Source: Candidatus Omnitrophota bacterium (GTDB lineage: Bacteria > Omnitrophota > Koll11 > VGKN01). Taken from it: a stretch of 14,443 nucleotides of DNA. Positions 6,439-13,049 of the stretch are shown here, in pieces; position 1 is the stretch's first letter, and the number at the start of each line of letters is the position of its first letter. The DNA lies in NCBI GenBank assembly GCA_016867055.1, contig VGKN01000014.1, positions 1-14,443 on the forward strand, given 5' to 3'. The notes below the pieces were generated by a model. That model had not been told where the DNA came from and did no database searches. It worked only from the letters and a program-made list of their open reading frames with translations. The position numbers and the translations under genes were made by a program.

Positions 6439-6470
6439 GGGGCGGGCGTGCCCGCACCCACGCCCGCCCC
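6439..6470. repeat. GC-rich 12-base-pair hairpin
   Basis: GGGGCGGGCGTG (6439-6450) and CACGCCCGCCCC (6459-6470) pair perfectly around an eight-base loop. A second perfect fold, GCGGGC-GT-GCCCGC (6442-6455), overlaps it, so the two are mutually exclusive. The element is about 90 percent G+C in otherwise AT-rich DNA. No T-run follows. Confidence 0.8.
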
Positions 6471-6610
6471 CGAAGCGAGTCGTTCTCAAGCATTATTCGG
6501 AAGAGGCTCGGCATAGCGTCGTCTAGAGAAGTTTTTTAATGTAGTGTAGGCACTAAGCGGACAAACCGTTCCTATAAACTAATTAATTTGGATGCAAGCC
6601 ACTGCCGTGT

Positions 6611-6641
6611 TGATTCGCTTTTGCGAATGCAAAACGAATCA
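6611..6641. repeat. bulged 12-13 base-pair hairpin upstream of the NfeD operon
   Basis: TGATTCG (6611-6617) and TTTTGC (6619-6624) pair with GCAAAA (6629-6634) and CGAATCA (6635-6641). There is one bulged C at 6618 and a GAAT loop. An alternative fold is ATTCGC-TTTT-GCGAAT. It is followed by the purine-rich GCGGGGGAGG. It lies 80 bases before the NfeD start, so it could be a leader structure or a dispersed repeat. Confidence 0.6.
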
Positions 6642-6721
6642 GCGGGGGAGGTACCTTAACATAGATTAATTAAATTTTATTAAGGATCACCAGAATTTAC
6701 TTTGCTTATCTAAAACTTCTT

Positions 6722-8170
6722 ATGAAAAATAAACTTCTAATTTTCATTTTCCTTATGCTATCTCTTGTTATAACTACTTTCTATGGCGACGTAAACTCCA
6801 CTAAAGAATCAACTGTATTAATCATCCCCGTAAAAGGCACTATTGACCTAGGATTAAGCGGATTTGTTAAAAGAATATTAGCAGAATCTAAGCAGGAAGA
6901 AATTAAAATCTATATCTTTGAAATTGATACCTTTGGCGGAAGGGTGGATGCAGCGCTTGAGATTTGTAAGTCCATAAAGGAACTTAAGGATAATGTGACG
7001 ATTGCATATATAAGCGGTGAGGCATGGTCAGCGGGCGCCTTAATCTCGCTCGCCTGCAAAGATATCATAATGGCGCCTGGCTCAAGTATTGGCTCTGCTG
7101 AGCCGAGATTGAATATGTTTGGCTCCGCTGAAAATGCAACCGACGAAAAAACAATTTCTGCTATAAGGGCAAAGTTTAAATCCATTGCAGAGGAGAATAA
7201 CCATCCACAGAATATCGCCCAGGGTATGGTTGATAAGGATATTGAACTAAAACTCGTTGAAATAAAACAAACCAAGGAAACGCTAACTACTGAAGAATTT
7301 GAAGAACTAAAACACAAACTAAAGAAAAATGAGTTTAAGGAGATAAGAACGGTTAAACAAAAGGGTAAACTTCTGAATCTAAGCGCGAAAGACGCAAAAG
7401 AACTGAACCTCGCCAAGGAGATAATTGAGGATAGAAACGCTCTTCTAAAATTTTATAACCTTGAGGGTATTCCAATAAAAGAAAGTCATCCAAACTGGTC
7501 AGAAATCCTGGTGCGCTTTATAACAAATCCGATTGTAAGTTCCCTCCTTCTTACCCTTGGTTTTCTTGGTATGATATTTGAACTTAAAATACCCGGATGG
7601 GGGTTAACCGGTACAATTGCCCTTATCTGCCTTGCGCTTTTTTTCTGGGGGCACTATCTTATAGGGCTTGCAAACTGGATTGAGATATTGATATTCATAG
7701 CAGGTATAATTTTGCTTCTTGCTGAGATATTTTTGATTCCAGGATTTGGTATAATAGGTGCGCTCGGAATTACACTAATACTCTTGGGCGCTTTTTTATC
7801 ACTTATAAAACATCCATTTCAGATACCAAAAACCGATATTGTCCAAGCACTTTACATTCTTACATATTCGCTTATAGCCACATTTGTATTCACCTTATTG
7901 ATAATGAAATTTTTTCCTCATACAGGGATATGGAAAAAGGTAGTATTAGCGACGAGTGAAAAAACCCAAAGCGGTTATACCTCTGCTAAAGACCTTTCCA
8001 AGTATCTCGGAAGACATGGAAAGACAATCTCTATTCTTAGGCCTTCGGGAAGGGCAATCTTTGGAAACGAAATATTAGACGTAATTACTGAAGGAGATTT
8101 TATAGACCAAGATAAAGAAATACAAGTTGTAAGCATAGAAGGAAATAGAATAATTGTTAAGTCTGTTTAA
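6722..8170 (+). CDS. NfeD-family membrane-bound serine protease (ClpP-like)
   Basis: A 482-residue protein. The signal or anchor segment is at about 4-20. A ClpP/crotonase-fold protease domain spans about 30-250, with DTFGGRVDAAL (69-79), Ser103 in GEAWSAGALI as nucleophile, and APGSSIGSAEP (118-128). Lys143 lies 40 residues after Ser103, as expected for the Ser-Lys dyad of PH1510-type proteases. About four to five membrane helices follow (roughly 265-400), and a C-terminal NfeD OB-fold domain spans about 415-482. Family members cut membrane proteins and work with SPFH/stomatin-flotillin partners, and such a partner lies two genes downstream. The full length matches the long NfeD type. No strong Shine-Dalgarno site is seen near the ATG, but the signal sequence supports this start. 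It is the first gene of a four-gene operon. Confidence 0.93.
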   Translation: MKNKLLIFIFLMLSLVITTFYGDVNSTKESTVLIIPVKGTIDLGLSGFVKRILAESKQEEIKIYIFEIDTFGGRVDAALEICKSIKELKDNVTIAYISGEAWSAGALISLACKDIIMAPGSSIGSAEPRLNMFGSAENATDEKTISAIRAKFKSIAEENNHPQNIAQGMVDKDIELKLVEIKQTKETLTTEEFEELKHKLKKNEFKEIRTVKQKGKLLNLSAKDAKELNLAKEIIEDRNALLKFYNLEGIPIKESHPNWSEILVRFITNPIVSSLLLTLGFLGMIFELKIPGWGLTGTIALICLALFFWGHYLIGLANWIEILIFIAGIILLLAEIFLIPGFGIIGALGITLILLGAFLSLIKHPFQIPKTDIVQALYILTYSLIATFVFTLLIMKFFPHTGIWKKVVLATSEKTQSGYTSAKDLSKYLGRHGKTISILRPSGRAIFGNEILDVITEGDFIDQDKEIQVVSIEGNRIIVKSV

Positions 8171-8209
8171 ATTTTGATGTTTGCTTTCTAAGCAGCAAAG
8201 GATGAGACG

Positions 8210-8692
8210 ATGCCTGACTGGTTTTTAGTTTTAACCTTGATAGTAGTTGGATTTATATTGCTTTTGATTGAGCTTTTTATAATACCCGGCTTCGGCATAG
8301 TGGGAATTTCTGGCCTTACATTTTTAGGCATTGCATCTTATATCGCATATACAAGATTAAGCCCGCTTATGGGCATATTAATCTCTATTGGCTCCCTCAT
8401 AATTATTTTTATAAGTCTAAAACTATTTCCAAAAACTGCTATATGGAAAAAACTTAAGTTAAATAAGGTAGAATCAAAAGAAGAGGGCTTTAGTCATTCA
8501 GAAAACCTTGATTATCTTATAGGTAAAGAAGGCGTAGCCATTACACCCTTAAGACCATCCGGCTCAGCAAAGATTGAGGGAAAAAGATTTGATGTGACTA
8601 CCGAGGGCATTTTTCTTGAAAACGACACAAAAATCAAGGTAATTAAGATTGAAGGAAATAGAATAGTTGTAAGGGAAGAGAGAAAGCGATAG
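8210..8692 (+). CDS. short NfeD-family protein
   Basis: A 160-residue protein with two to three membrane helices in residues 3-75 and a C-terminal NfeD OB-fold domain from about 90 on. It lacks the protease domain. Its C-terminal half aligns by eye with the end of the upstream NfeD. Both have a Y/S-LIGK-G/YLGRHG turn, LRPSGxA, a D-V-T-x-E-G segment and EGNRI-V near the end, which suggests duplication within the operon. Short NfeD proteins usually sit beside flotillin or stomatin genes and are thought to assist them, and FloA is the next gene. AAGGATGAG lies three to eleven bases before the ATG. The gap from the upstream gene is 39 bases. Confidence 0.9.
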   Translation: MPDWFLVLTLIVVGFILLLIELFIIPGFGIVGISGLTFLGIASYIAYTRLSPLMGILISIGSLIIIFISLKLFPKTAIWKKLKLNKVESKEEGFSHSENLDYLIGKEGVAITPLRPSGSAKIEGKRFDVTTEGIFLENDTKIKVIKIEGNRIVVREERKR

Positions 8693-8715
8693 TATTAAAA
8701 CAGAGATATTAAGGC

Positions 8716-8790
8716 GTCAATGTATCAAGGTGTCAGAGAAAAAACTTTGTCATTTTGGTTCTTTGATACTTTGACACTCTGATACTTGAC
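8716..8790. repeat. long imperfect inverted repeat in the NfeD-FloA gap
   Basis: The arm at 8716-8738 is nearly complementary to 8769-8790. There is one extra T in the left arm and three pairs in which A faces C or G faces T. The right part also contains a direct repeat, TGATACTTTGACA (8764-8776) and TGATACTTGACA (8780-8791). Words of the TTTGATACTTTGACAC type are often scattered through intergenic DNA, so this looks like a small repeat cluster. It would form a stem of about 22 pairs in the operon mRNA just before the FloA ribosome site. Confidence 0.7.
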
Positions 8791-8819
8791 ATCTTTTATT
8801 ATAACCACGGAGGTAAGAG

Positions 8820-9803
8820 ATGATAGTATTTTTCGTTGCAATTGGTATAGTTGTATTTTTGTTCTTGTTTGTCTATTTAATCCCTGTAAGACTCTGGATT
8901 GCTGCAATTGCTGCGGGTGTAAAGATAAGCATATTCAGCCTCATAGGGATGAGACTAAGAAATGTTGAACCGAGGGTCATTGTCCCTTCACTTATTATGG
9001 TTCATAAAGCAGGGCTTCCGCTAACCACAGATAATCTTGAGGCACACTATCTTGCTGGGGGTGATGTGATAAGGGTGGTTAAGTCCTTAATCTCAGCAGA
9101 TAAGGCAGGTATAAGTCTTTCCTTCCAACGCGCTTGTGCAATAGACCTTGCAGGGAGAGACTTACTTGATGCAGTGAAGACTTCTGTTAACCCAAAGGTA
9201 ATAGACGCCCCTCCTGAAAAAGAAAGGACAATTGATGCGGTAGCAAAAGATGGTATTCAACTTCAGGCAAAGGCGCGCGTAACTGTTCGGACAAACCTTG
9301 AGAGGCTTGTGGGTGGGGCAACTGAACAGACCATTATTGCAAGGGTTGGCGAAGGTATTGTAAGCACTATTGGCGCTGCAGAGACATATAAAAAGGTTCT
9401 TGAAAATCCTGACCTTATATCAAAAACAGTTTTATCCAAAGGGCTTGATGCAGGAACCGCCTTTGAGATTTTATCTATTGACATTGTAGATGTGAATGTC
9501 GGTAAAAACGTAGGTGCAGAACTTCAGGCAAATCAGGCAGAGGCAGACCTTAAGGTAGCGCGTGCTAAAGCCGAGACACGCAGGGCAATGGCAGTGGCTC
9601 AGGAGCAGGAGATGAGGGCGCGCACACAGGAGATGCAGGCTAAAGTGGTTGAGGCAGAGTCTGAGGTTCCAAGGGCAATCGCCCAGGCATTTAGAGAGGG
9701 AAAATTGGGCGTCCTAGACTATTACAATTTAAAAAATATTCAGGCAGATACAAGGATGAGAGAGCGCATTGCAGGCCCTGAAGAGAAAAAGGAAAAGGAA
9801 TAA
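8820..9803 (+). CDS. floA: flotillin-like protein FloA
   Basis: A 327-residue SPFH-family membrane scaffold that organises functional membrane microdomains. The length is close to Bacillus FloA (about 330). A hydrophobic hairpin anchor spans about residues 1-47, followed by the SPFH core (from [15 protein letters not shown] onward). An Ala/Glu/Gln/Arg-rich coiled-coil region lies at about 235-285. The diagnostic FloA ending has [15 protein letters not shown], then [15 protein letters not shown] and a terminal acidic/basic tail. GGAGGT lies seven bases before the ATG at 8820. It sits after the two NfeD genes, the conserved partner arrangement. Its stop overlaps the start of the next gene as TAATG, so translation of the two is coupled. 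Confidence 0.96.
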   Translation: MIVFFVAIGIVVFLFLFVYLIPVRLWIAAIAAGVKISIFSLIGMRLRNVEPRVIVPSLIMVHKAGLPLTTDNLEAHYLAGGDVIRVVKSLISADKAGISLSFQRACAIDLAGRDLLDAVKTSVNPKVIDAPPEKERTIDAVAKDGIQLQAKARVTVRTNLERLVGGATEQTIIARVGEGIVSTIGAAETYKKVLENPDLISKTVLSKGLDAGTAFEILSIDIVDVNVGKNVGAELQANQAEADLKVARAKAETRRAMAVAQEQEMRARTQEMQAKVVEAESEVPRAIAQAFREGKLGVLDYYNLKNIQADTRMRERIAGPEEKKEKE

Positions 9804-10219
9804 TGTCATTTGACGAGCTGTTTAATTCTCTAGTATTTTTAATAATTGTAATAATGTGGCTTGTGGGTATATTTTCTACTATGAAGCGACTGCCAAAAAC
9901 ACCCCTGCCACAAAAGAAAAAAAGAACATTTGAGGATTATTCAGAAACTATTGAGTATAAGAAACCAGAAACAGAATCCTTTAAAAAAATTCCAGAGACT
10001 CCAGAACCTGTTGAATCTATACTGAAGGCGGAAGAAACCCTGTTAGCATCTTCGTTGATTGAGGAAGAAATTAAGGAACAGAGATTATATAAAGAACCAG
10101 AAAAACTCATTTACAGATTAGACTTAACACAGAAGAAATTAAAGGAAGGGATTTTACTCTCCATAATCTTAGGCCCGCCTAAAGCAAAAGAACCCTTCTC
10201 ATTTTATAGAAAAGGTTAA
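9803..10219 (+). CDS. small single-pass membrane protein behind floA
   Basis: I cannot assign a function. The 138-residue protein starts with a short polar segment and one membrane helix (about residues 10-26). A basic cluster KKKKR follows, and then a long Glu/Lys/Pro-rich, probably disordered, region. The C-terminus is more ordered (about 108-138) and contains KEGILLSIILGPPKAKEPF. I recall similar ILGPPxA endings in small anchored proteins of other bacteria, so this end may be the functional part. The start overlaps the floA stop (TAATG), so it is coupled to floA and may act with it at the membrane. tRNA-Leu begins five bases after its stop. Confidence 0.75.
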   Translation: MSFDELFNSLVFLIIVIMWLVGIFSTMKRLPKTPLPQKKKRTFEDYSETIEYKKPETESFKKIPETPEPVESILKAEETLLASSLIEEEIKEQRLYKEPEKLIYRLDLTQKKLKEGILLSIILGPPKAKEPFSFYRKG

Positions 10220-10224
10220 ATGAT

Positions 10225-10311
10225 GCCGAGGTGTCGGAACTGGTATACGATCCGGTCTCAAAAACCGGTGACCGTAAGGTCGTGAGGGTTCAACTCCCTC
10301 CCTCGGCACCA
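10225..10311 (+). tRNA. tRNA-Leu (anticodon CAA)
   Basis: An 87-base class II tRNA that I folded by hand. The acceptor is GCCGAGG/CCTCGGC with discriminator A and encoded CCA. The anticodon stem is CCGGT/ACCGG with loop CTCAAAA, giving anticodon CAA at 10259-10261, which reads UUG. The long variable arm is GACC-GTAA-GGTC, and the T arm is GAGGG-TTCAACT-CCCTC. The long variable arm with A73 is typical of tRNA-Leu. No convincing promoter lies between the preceding stop codon and the tRNA, so it is probably cut from the floA operon transcript. Confidence 0.95.
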
Positions 10312-10365
10312 TTTAGTAGTATTTCCCCGAAACCTCTTGCCCAAGAGAAAGAAGTTGCTTAAAGA

Positions 10366-11400
10366 ATGAACAAGCAGAATAAATATGTCCCAGTTTATAT
10401 ATGTAATAAATGTGATATATTACTAGCAGATGGCCCAGAGTATACTTGGTGTCCAAAATGTAAAGGAAAAGTAGATATAATGGACATGTCTAAAGATATA
10501 TATGCATGCCCAAAGTGTGAGTACCTAATTAACAAAATCCTGCCTAAAAAAGAAGCAAGGAAACTATATTGTAAAAAGTGCAAAAACATAAAACTAAGAA
10601 AAGTTCCTGGTACCGGTATGGAAGTTGCATCCTGGAAGCAAAAGAAGACGCGTGAGTATTTGTCTGACAGACTAACATTTGATTTTCTTACGTTTATTTT
10701 GCCAAGTGGATCTATATTGTTAATAAGTTTTATATTTGTTATTTTTGTAGATAATTCTATAAGTGTTATTCTAAAATTTATGTTTTCTTTTGCGCTTATC
10801 TTCTTTTTTGTGCCATTGATACTTATAATGCTTTCTGGTTTTGTAGTGACTGCTATAGAAATCTTTTCAACATTAGATTTTGTTATTATGCTATTTCTTA
10901 AGAAAAGAAAAAAGCTGATTATAAATCATGGGATAGAACACGCCACCATTAATGTATTATTAGACCACAATCTCCCGGTTTTTGGAGGCCAGTCAGATTC
11001 TGACGGTTTTAGAATTAATACACCTATAAACGCAATAAACGTTGGTATGGCATTCATAGAGGCAGTAAGGAGAATAAGTGGTGGAGAAAAGGCATTAACA
11101 GTATCGCCTCGTTGCGGCACCACTGTTGGTATAATCGGTCTCATCTATATAGCCTCAATCATAACTAGTCTTTGGTTATGGCAAAGCAAATTCTTAACAC
11201 TCACAGAAGCCTATGGAATTTTAATACTTCTGTTTTTTATATTTTACTTTTTAAAATACCCTCTTAGCATTACGATGCAAAGAGTGGTCACTGTGTCATC
11301 CATTTTTACAAAGGCTTCGATAAAGGAGATAAAACAAGTAGATACCGAAAGGGATGAGCTTGTCAAAACCTATTATGTTTCCACAGATATAAATTTATAA
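10366..11400 (+). CDS. zinc-ribbon plus DUF6391-like membrane protein
   Basis: A 344-residue protein. The N-terminal 72 residues hold two CxxC-pair zinc ribbons: Cys13/16 with Cys29/32, and Cys48/51 with Cys69/72. Membrane helices follow at about 110-128, 132-165 and 240-290. Between them is a cytosolic segment with HGIEHATI (188-195), a conserved motif I associate with the DUF6391 family, followed by GGQSDSDGFRI and SPRCGTTVG. The His/Glu arrangement could bind metal, but no activity is established. There is no clear Shine-Dalgarno site. A small CTCTT-GCCC-AAGAG hairpin lies just upstream (10334-10347). The gene follows tRNA-Leu by 54 bases and converges with the ACT gene. The function is unknown. 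Confidence 0.7.
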   Translation: MNKQNKYVPVYICNKCDILLADGPEYTWCPKCKGKVDIMDMSKDIYACPKCEYLINKILPKKEARKLYCKKCKNIKLRKVPGTGMEVASWKQKKTREYLSDRLTFDFLTFILPSGSILLISFIFVIFVDNSISVILKFMFSFALIFFFVPLILIMLSGFVVTAIEIFSTLDFVIMLFLKKRKKLIINHGIEHATINVLLDHNLPVFGGQSDSDGFRINTPINAINVGMAFIEAVRRISGGEKALTVSPRCGTTVGIIGLIYIASIITSLWLWQSKFLTLTEAYGILILLFFIFYFLKYPLSITMQRVVTVSSIFTKASIKEIKQVDTERDELVKTYYVSTDINL

Positions 11401-11693
11401 TCCCTAAAATACAGTGTTTAGAACTATATCATTTTTGACTTTGGGGAAAAATTTTATCAATACAGCCTTCATCATCCCTGCTTTCTTGCGAAAGCAAAAA
11501 AGGGAGCTTTGTGGAGGCAGGTAAATCCTCTGTTAGGAAAAGGATCGGAGAGGATTACAAGGCGTTAAAACCTTACAGGGCAGGTGATTATTGTGCTATT
11601 TATACTATCATCTAAAAGATGAGAAAAATTTGCGCCTTTGTGGTGCAGATGGAATTACTTAACACTCTGTTCTACGCTTTATACCTTTGTTCG
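11401..11693. other. convergent intergenic stretch with inverted repeats
   Basis: I see no gene in this 293-base gap between converging genes. It holds a hairpin at 11476-11504 (CCCT/AGGG arms outside GCTTTC-TTGC-GAAAGC) and an inverted pair AATCCTCT (11524-11531) / AGAGGATT (11549-11556). It also has AAGG/CCTT arms around 11559-11574. The first hairpin resembles the common TCCTGCTTTCGCAGGA dispersed repeat with an insertion. No standard terminator with a T-run is seen for either flanking gene. Confidence 0.5.
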
Positions 11694-12095
11694 TTATTTA
11701 TTTAATACCTCGATTGCCTTATCCAATTCTTTAGTAGCAAATACAAATAGCGATTCCTTGCTATCCCCTGTTGTGCCATAACAATATTCAAGGTTAATAT
11801 TTGCTTTTGCAAATTTATCAGCAAGGTGCCTTGCCTCACCTATTCTGTTTGGAAGACTAATCACTCCTACATCCTCTTCCTTCACCACTTCATACCTTTT
11901 TGCTTTTAAGGCAGAGATAGCCCTTTGATTATTATCTGTTATAATCATAAAGTTTGCCTTGTCAGCCACGCCATAGGCGCATAGGGCTATTATATTTACG
12001 CTTATATCCGATATCGCAGAGCTCAACTCTGCAAACATACCTATCCTGTTGGGAGTAACTGCGACTATCTGTTTTACCCTTCTTGCAAAAGCCAT
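11694..12095 (-). CDS. tandem ACT-domain protein
   Basis: A 133-residue cytoplasmic protein made of two ACT domains (about 7-70 and 74-133) with no enzyme domain. Both begin with a PNRIG turn: TPNRIGMFAEL and LPNRIGEARHLADKFAK. ACT domains usually bind amino acids or other small ligands and regulate metabolism. Stand-alone pairs like this are usually described only as ACT-domain proteins. I chose the ATG at 12095 because AAGGGGGTG lies six bases upstream. An in-frame ATG ten codons earlier (12125) would place that site inside the coding region. It is last of three same-strand genes, 105 bases after the radical SAM gene, with its own possible promoter at 12175-12204. The ligand is unknown. Confidence 0.85.
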   Translation of the reverse strand: MAFARRVKQIVAVTPNRIGMFAELSSAISDISVNIIALCAYGVADKANFMIITDNNQRAISALKAKRYEVVKEEDVGVISLPNRIGEARHLADKFAKANINLEYCYGTTGDSKESLFVFATKELDKAIEVLNK

Positions 12096-12120
12096 ATTAA
12101 ACACCCCCTTTTTGTTTAAA

Positions 12121-12159
12121 TCCAAATATCAAAATTTACAAAATTCCAAATAGCAAAAT
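12121..12159. repeat. 15-base direct repeat in the ACT gene leader
   Basis: TCCAAATATCAAAAT (12121-12135) recurs as TCCAAATAGCAAAAT (12145-12159), 14 of 15 identical, with nine bases between the copies. Words of this AATTCCAAATA type are common low-complexity intergenic repeats. It lies upstream of the Shine-Dalgarno site of the ACT gene. Confidence 0.5.
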
Positions 12160-12174
12160 GGAACGATTTAATGT

Positions 12175-12204
12175 ATTTTACAATAAAATTATATTTCATA
12201 TCAA
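12175..12204 (-). promoter_or_regulatory. possible promoter for the ACT-domain gene
   Basis: On the minus strand, TTGATA (12204-12199) is followed after 18 bases by TAAAAT (12180-12175). The -35 overlaps the stop codon of the radical SAM gene. The region is very AT-rich, so chance matches are likely. Confidence 0.35.
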
Positions 12205-13034
12205 CAAAATAATATACTTATTCTATCCTCGAGGTTATATTTTTTAGCAATTTTTTTAACCCTGTTTTCAAGATCTCTTGTATAAAAATCCACTTTAATG
12301 GGATTCCTTAATGGCTCAAAATATATATTGAATGTTTTTGGATACCTCGGCCTTAGGATTTCTTTAATATCCCTATAAAACCAATTAAAATAATTCAATT
12401 TATCTACATAAATCTTTGATATACCTAACAAACCAAGATGCTTAAAGATATTATTTAAGCTTTCTTCGGTATCTGAAAAGCCGGGTATAAGTGGTCCAAC
12501 GAATGCATAGGTATTTATCAATCTATCCTTAGCCTCTTTTAGTAGACTTAATCTCTCGTCTGTCTTTGATGAGTAGGGCTCAATAAGACGTTGAATAGAA
12601 GGCTCTAAGGTGGTTATAGTAATCCCTAAATTAATCCTCTCCTTAAACCTTTCCAAAATATCAAAATCCCTATTTATTAAAAAACTCTTTGTCAGGATTG
12701 TTACAGATAATTTTGATTTAACGAGTAGAATCTCAAGGCATCTTCTGGAAAGCTTAAAATATTCTTCTGGCCCTTGCCAGCCGTCACATACAGAAGACAT
12801 CATTACCTCACCATTAACATCTGGTCTATTAAGTTGCTTTTCCAATAAATCAGGCGCATTTACCTTCGCATCCACAAAACTTCCCCATCTTTCTTTGTGA
12901 TTTGTAAACCTTCTCATAAATCTTGCATAGCAATATATACAGGAATGCTGACATCCGGTATAACAATTTATAGTATAATTTGTAATTTTGGACTTATTCA
13001 ATATTGAACGCGCGAGAACCTTATTTATCTGCAT
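12201..13034 (-). CDS. radical SAM protein, SPL-like family
   Basis: A 277-residue protein. The 4Fe-4S cluster motif CxxxCxxC is Cys28, Cys32 and Cys35 in GCQHSCIYCYARFM, the form found in spore photoproduct lyase-like (SPL family) radical SAM proteins such as the Rv2578c/PA0069 group. Later features fit a radical SAM barrel: SVCDGWQGPEEYF, LTKSFLINRDFDIL, GITITTLEP, and AFVGPLIPGFSD. The enzyme would cleave S-adenosylmethionine to a 5'-deoxyadenosyl radical. The substrate is not known, and true DNA photoproduct lyase activity should not be assumed. The start ATG has no obvious Shine-Dalgarno site. It begins 15 bases after the transporter gene, so the two are probably one transcript. Confidence 0.85.
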   Translation of the reverse strand: MQINKVLARSILNKSKITNYTINCYTGCQHSCIYCYARFMRRFTNHKERWGSFVDAKVNAPDLLEKQLNRPDVNGEVMMSSVCDGWQGPEEYFKLSRRCLEILLVKSKLSVTILTKSFLINRDFDILERFKERINLGITITTLEPSIQRLIEPYSSKTDERLSLLKEAKDRLINTYAFVGPLIPGFSDTEESLNNIFKHLGLLGISKIYVDKLNYFNWFYRDIKEILRPRYPKTFNIYFEPLRNPIKVDFYTRDLENRVKKIAKKYNLEDRISILFC

Positions 13035-13049
13035 ATATAAAAATGGGCA

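Larger units (their letters stand above)
6375..6721. other. 347-base non-coding stretch with several fold-back elements
   Basis: I see no credible gene here. In order it holds TTTGA-TGTA-TCAAA followed by ATTTTT (6398-6416, a weak terminator candidate for the cyclase gene), a very GC-rich hairpin at 6439-6470, TAGTG-TAGG-CACTA (6542-6555), a long hairpin at 6611-6641, a GGTACC palindrome (6650-6655), and CCTTAA/TTAAGG arms (6654-6685). The base composition changes sharply at the GC-rich hairpin. It separates the defence-type cluster from the NfeD operon and may mark an old junction. Confidence 0.6.

Noticed and set aside
6277..6489. Minus-strand frame across the cyclase end and the GC-rich hairpin
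   Set aside because: It overlaps the cyclase gene, has no ribosome site, and its start lies beyond the hairpin. The Gly/Arg-rich part is only the hairpin being translated.
6556..6660. c-di-GMP-I (GEMM) or c-di-AMP (ydaO) riboswitch, suggested by GGACAAACC, GGATGCAAGCC and GCGGGGGAGG
   Set aside because: The hairpin with a GAAA tetraloop required between the first two words in GEMM is replaced by an AT-rich stretch with no stem. The second half of the ydaO core (GGGGTGAATC, CCGAATCCG) is absent.
2898..6721. Attachment-site duplication of the tRNA-Ala 3' end
   Set aside because: I looked for the T-arm and acceptor sequence in the downstream gaps and found no second copy.
6910..7416. Minus-strand open frame of 168 codons opposite the NfeD protease gene
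   Set aside because: It is Ser/Phe-rich as expected for the complement of Glu/Lys-rich coding DNA, and it lies over the conserved protease active-site region.
12096..12125. ATG ten codons upstream for the ACT protein
   Set aside because: The AAGGGGGTG ribosome site lies between this ATG and the one at 12095, and the extra ten residues are outside the ACT fold.
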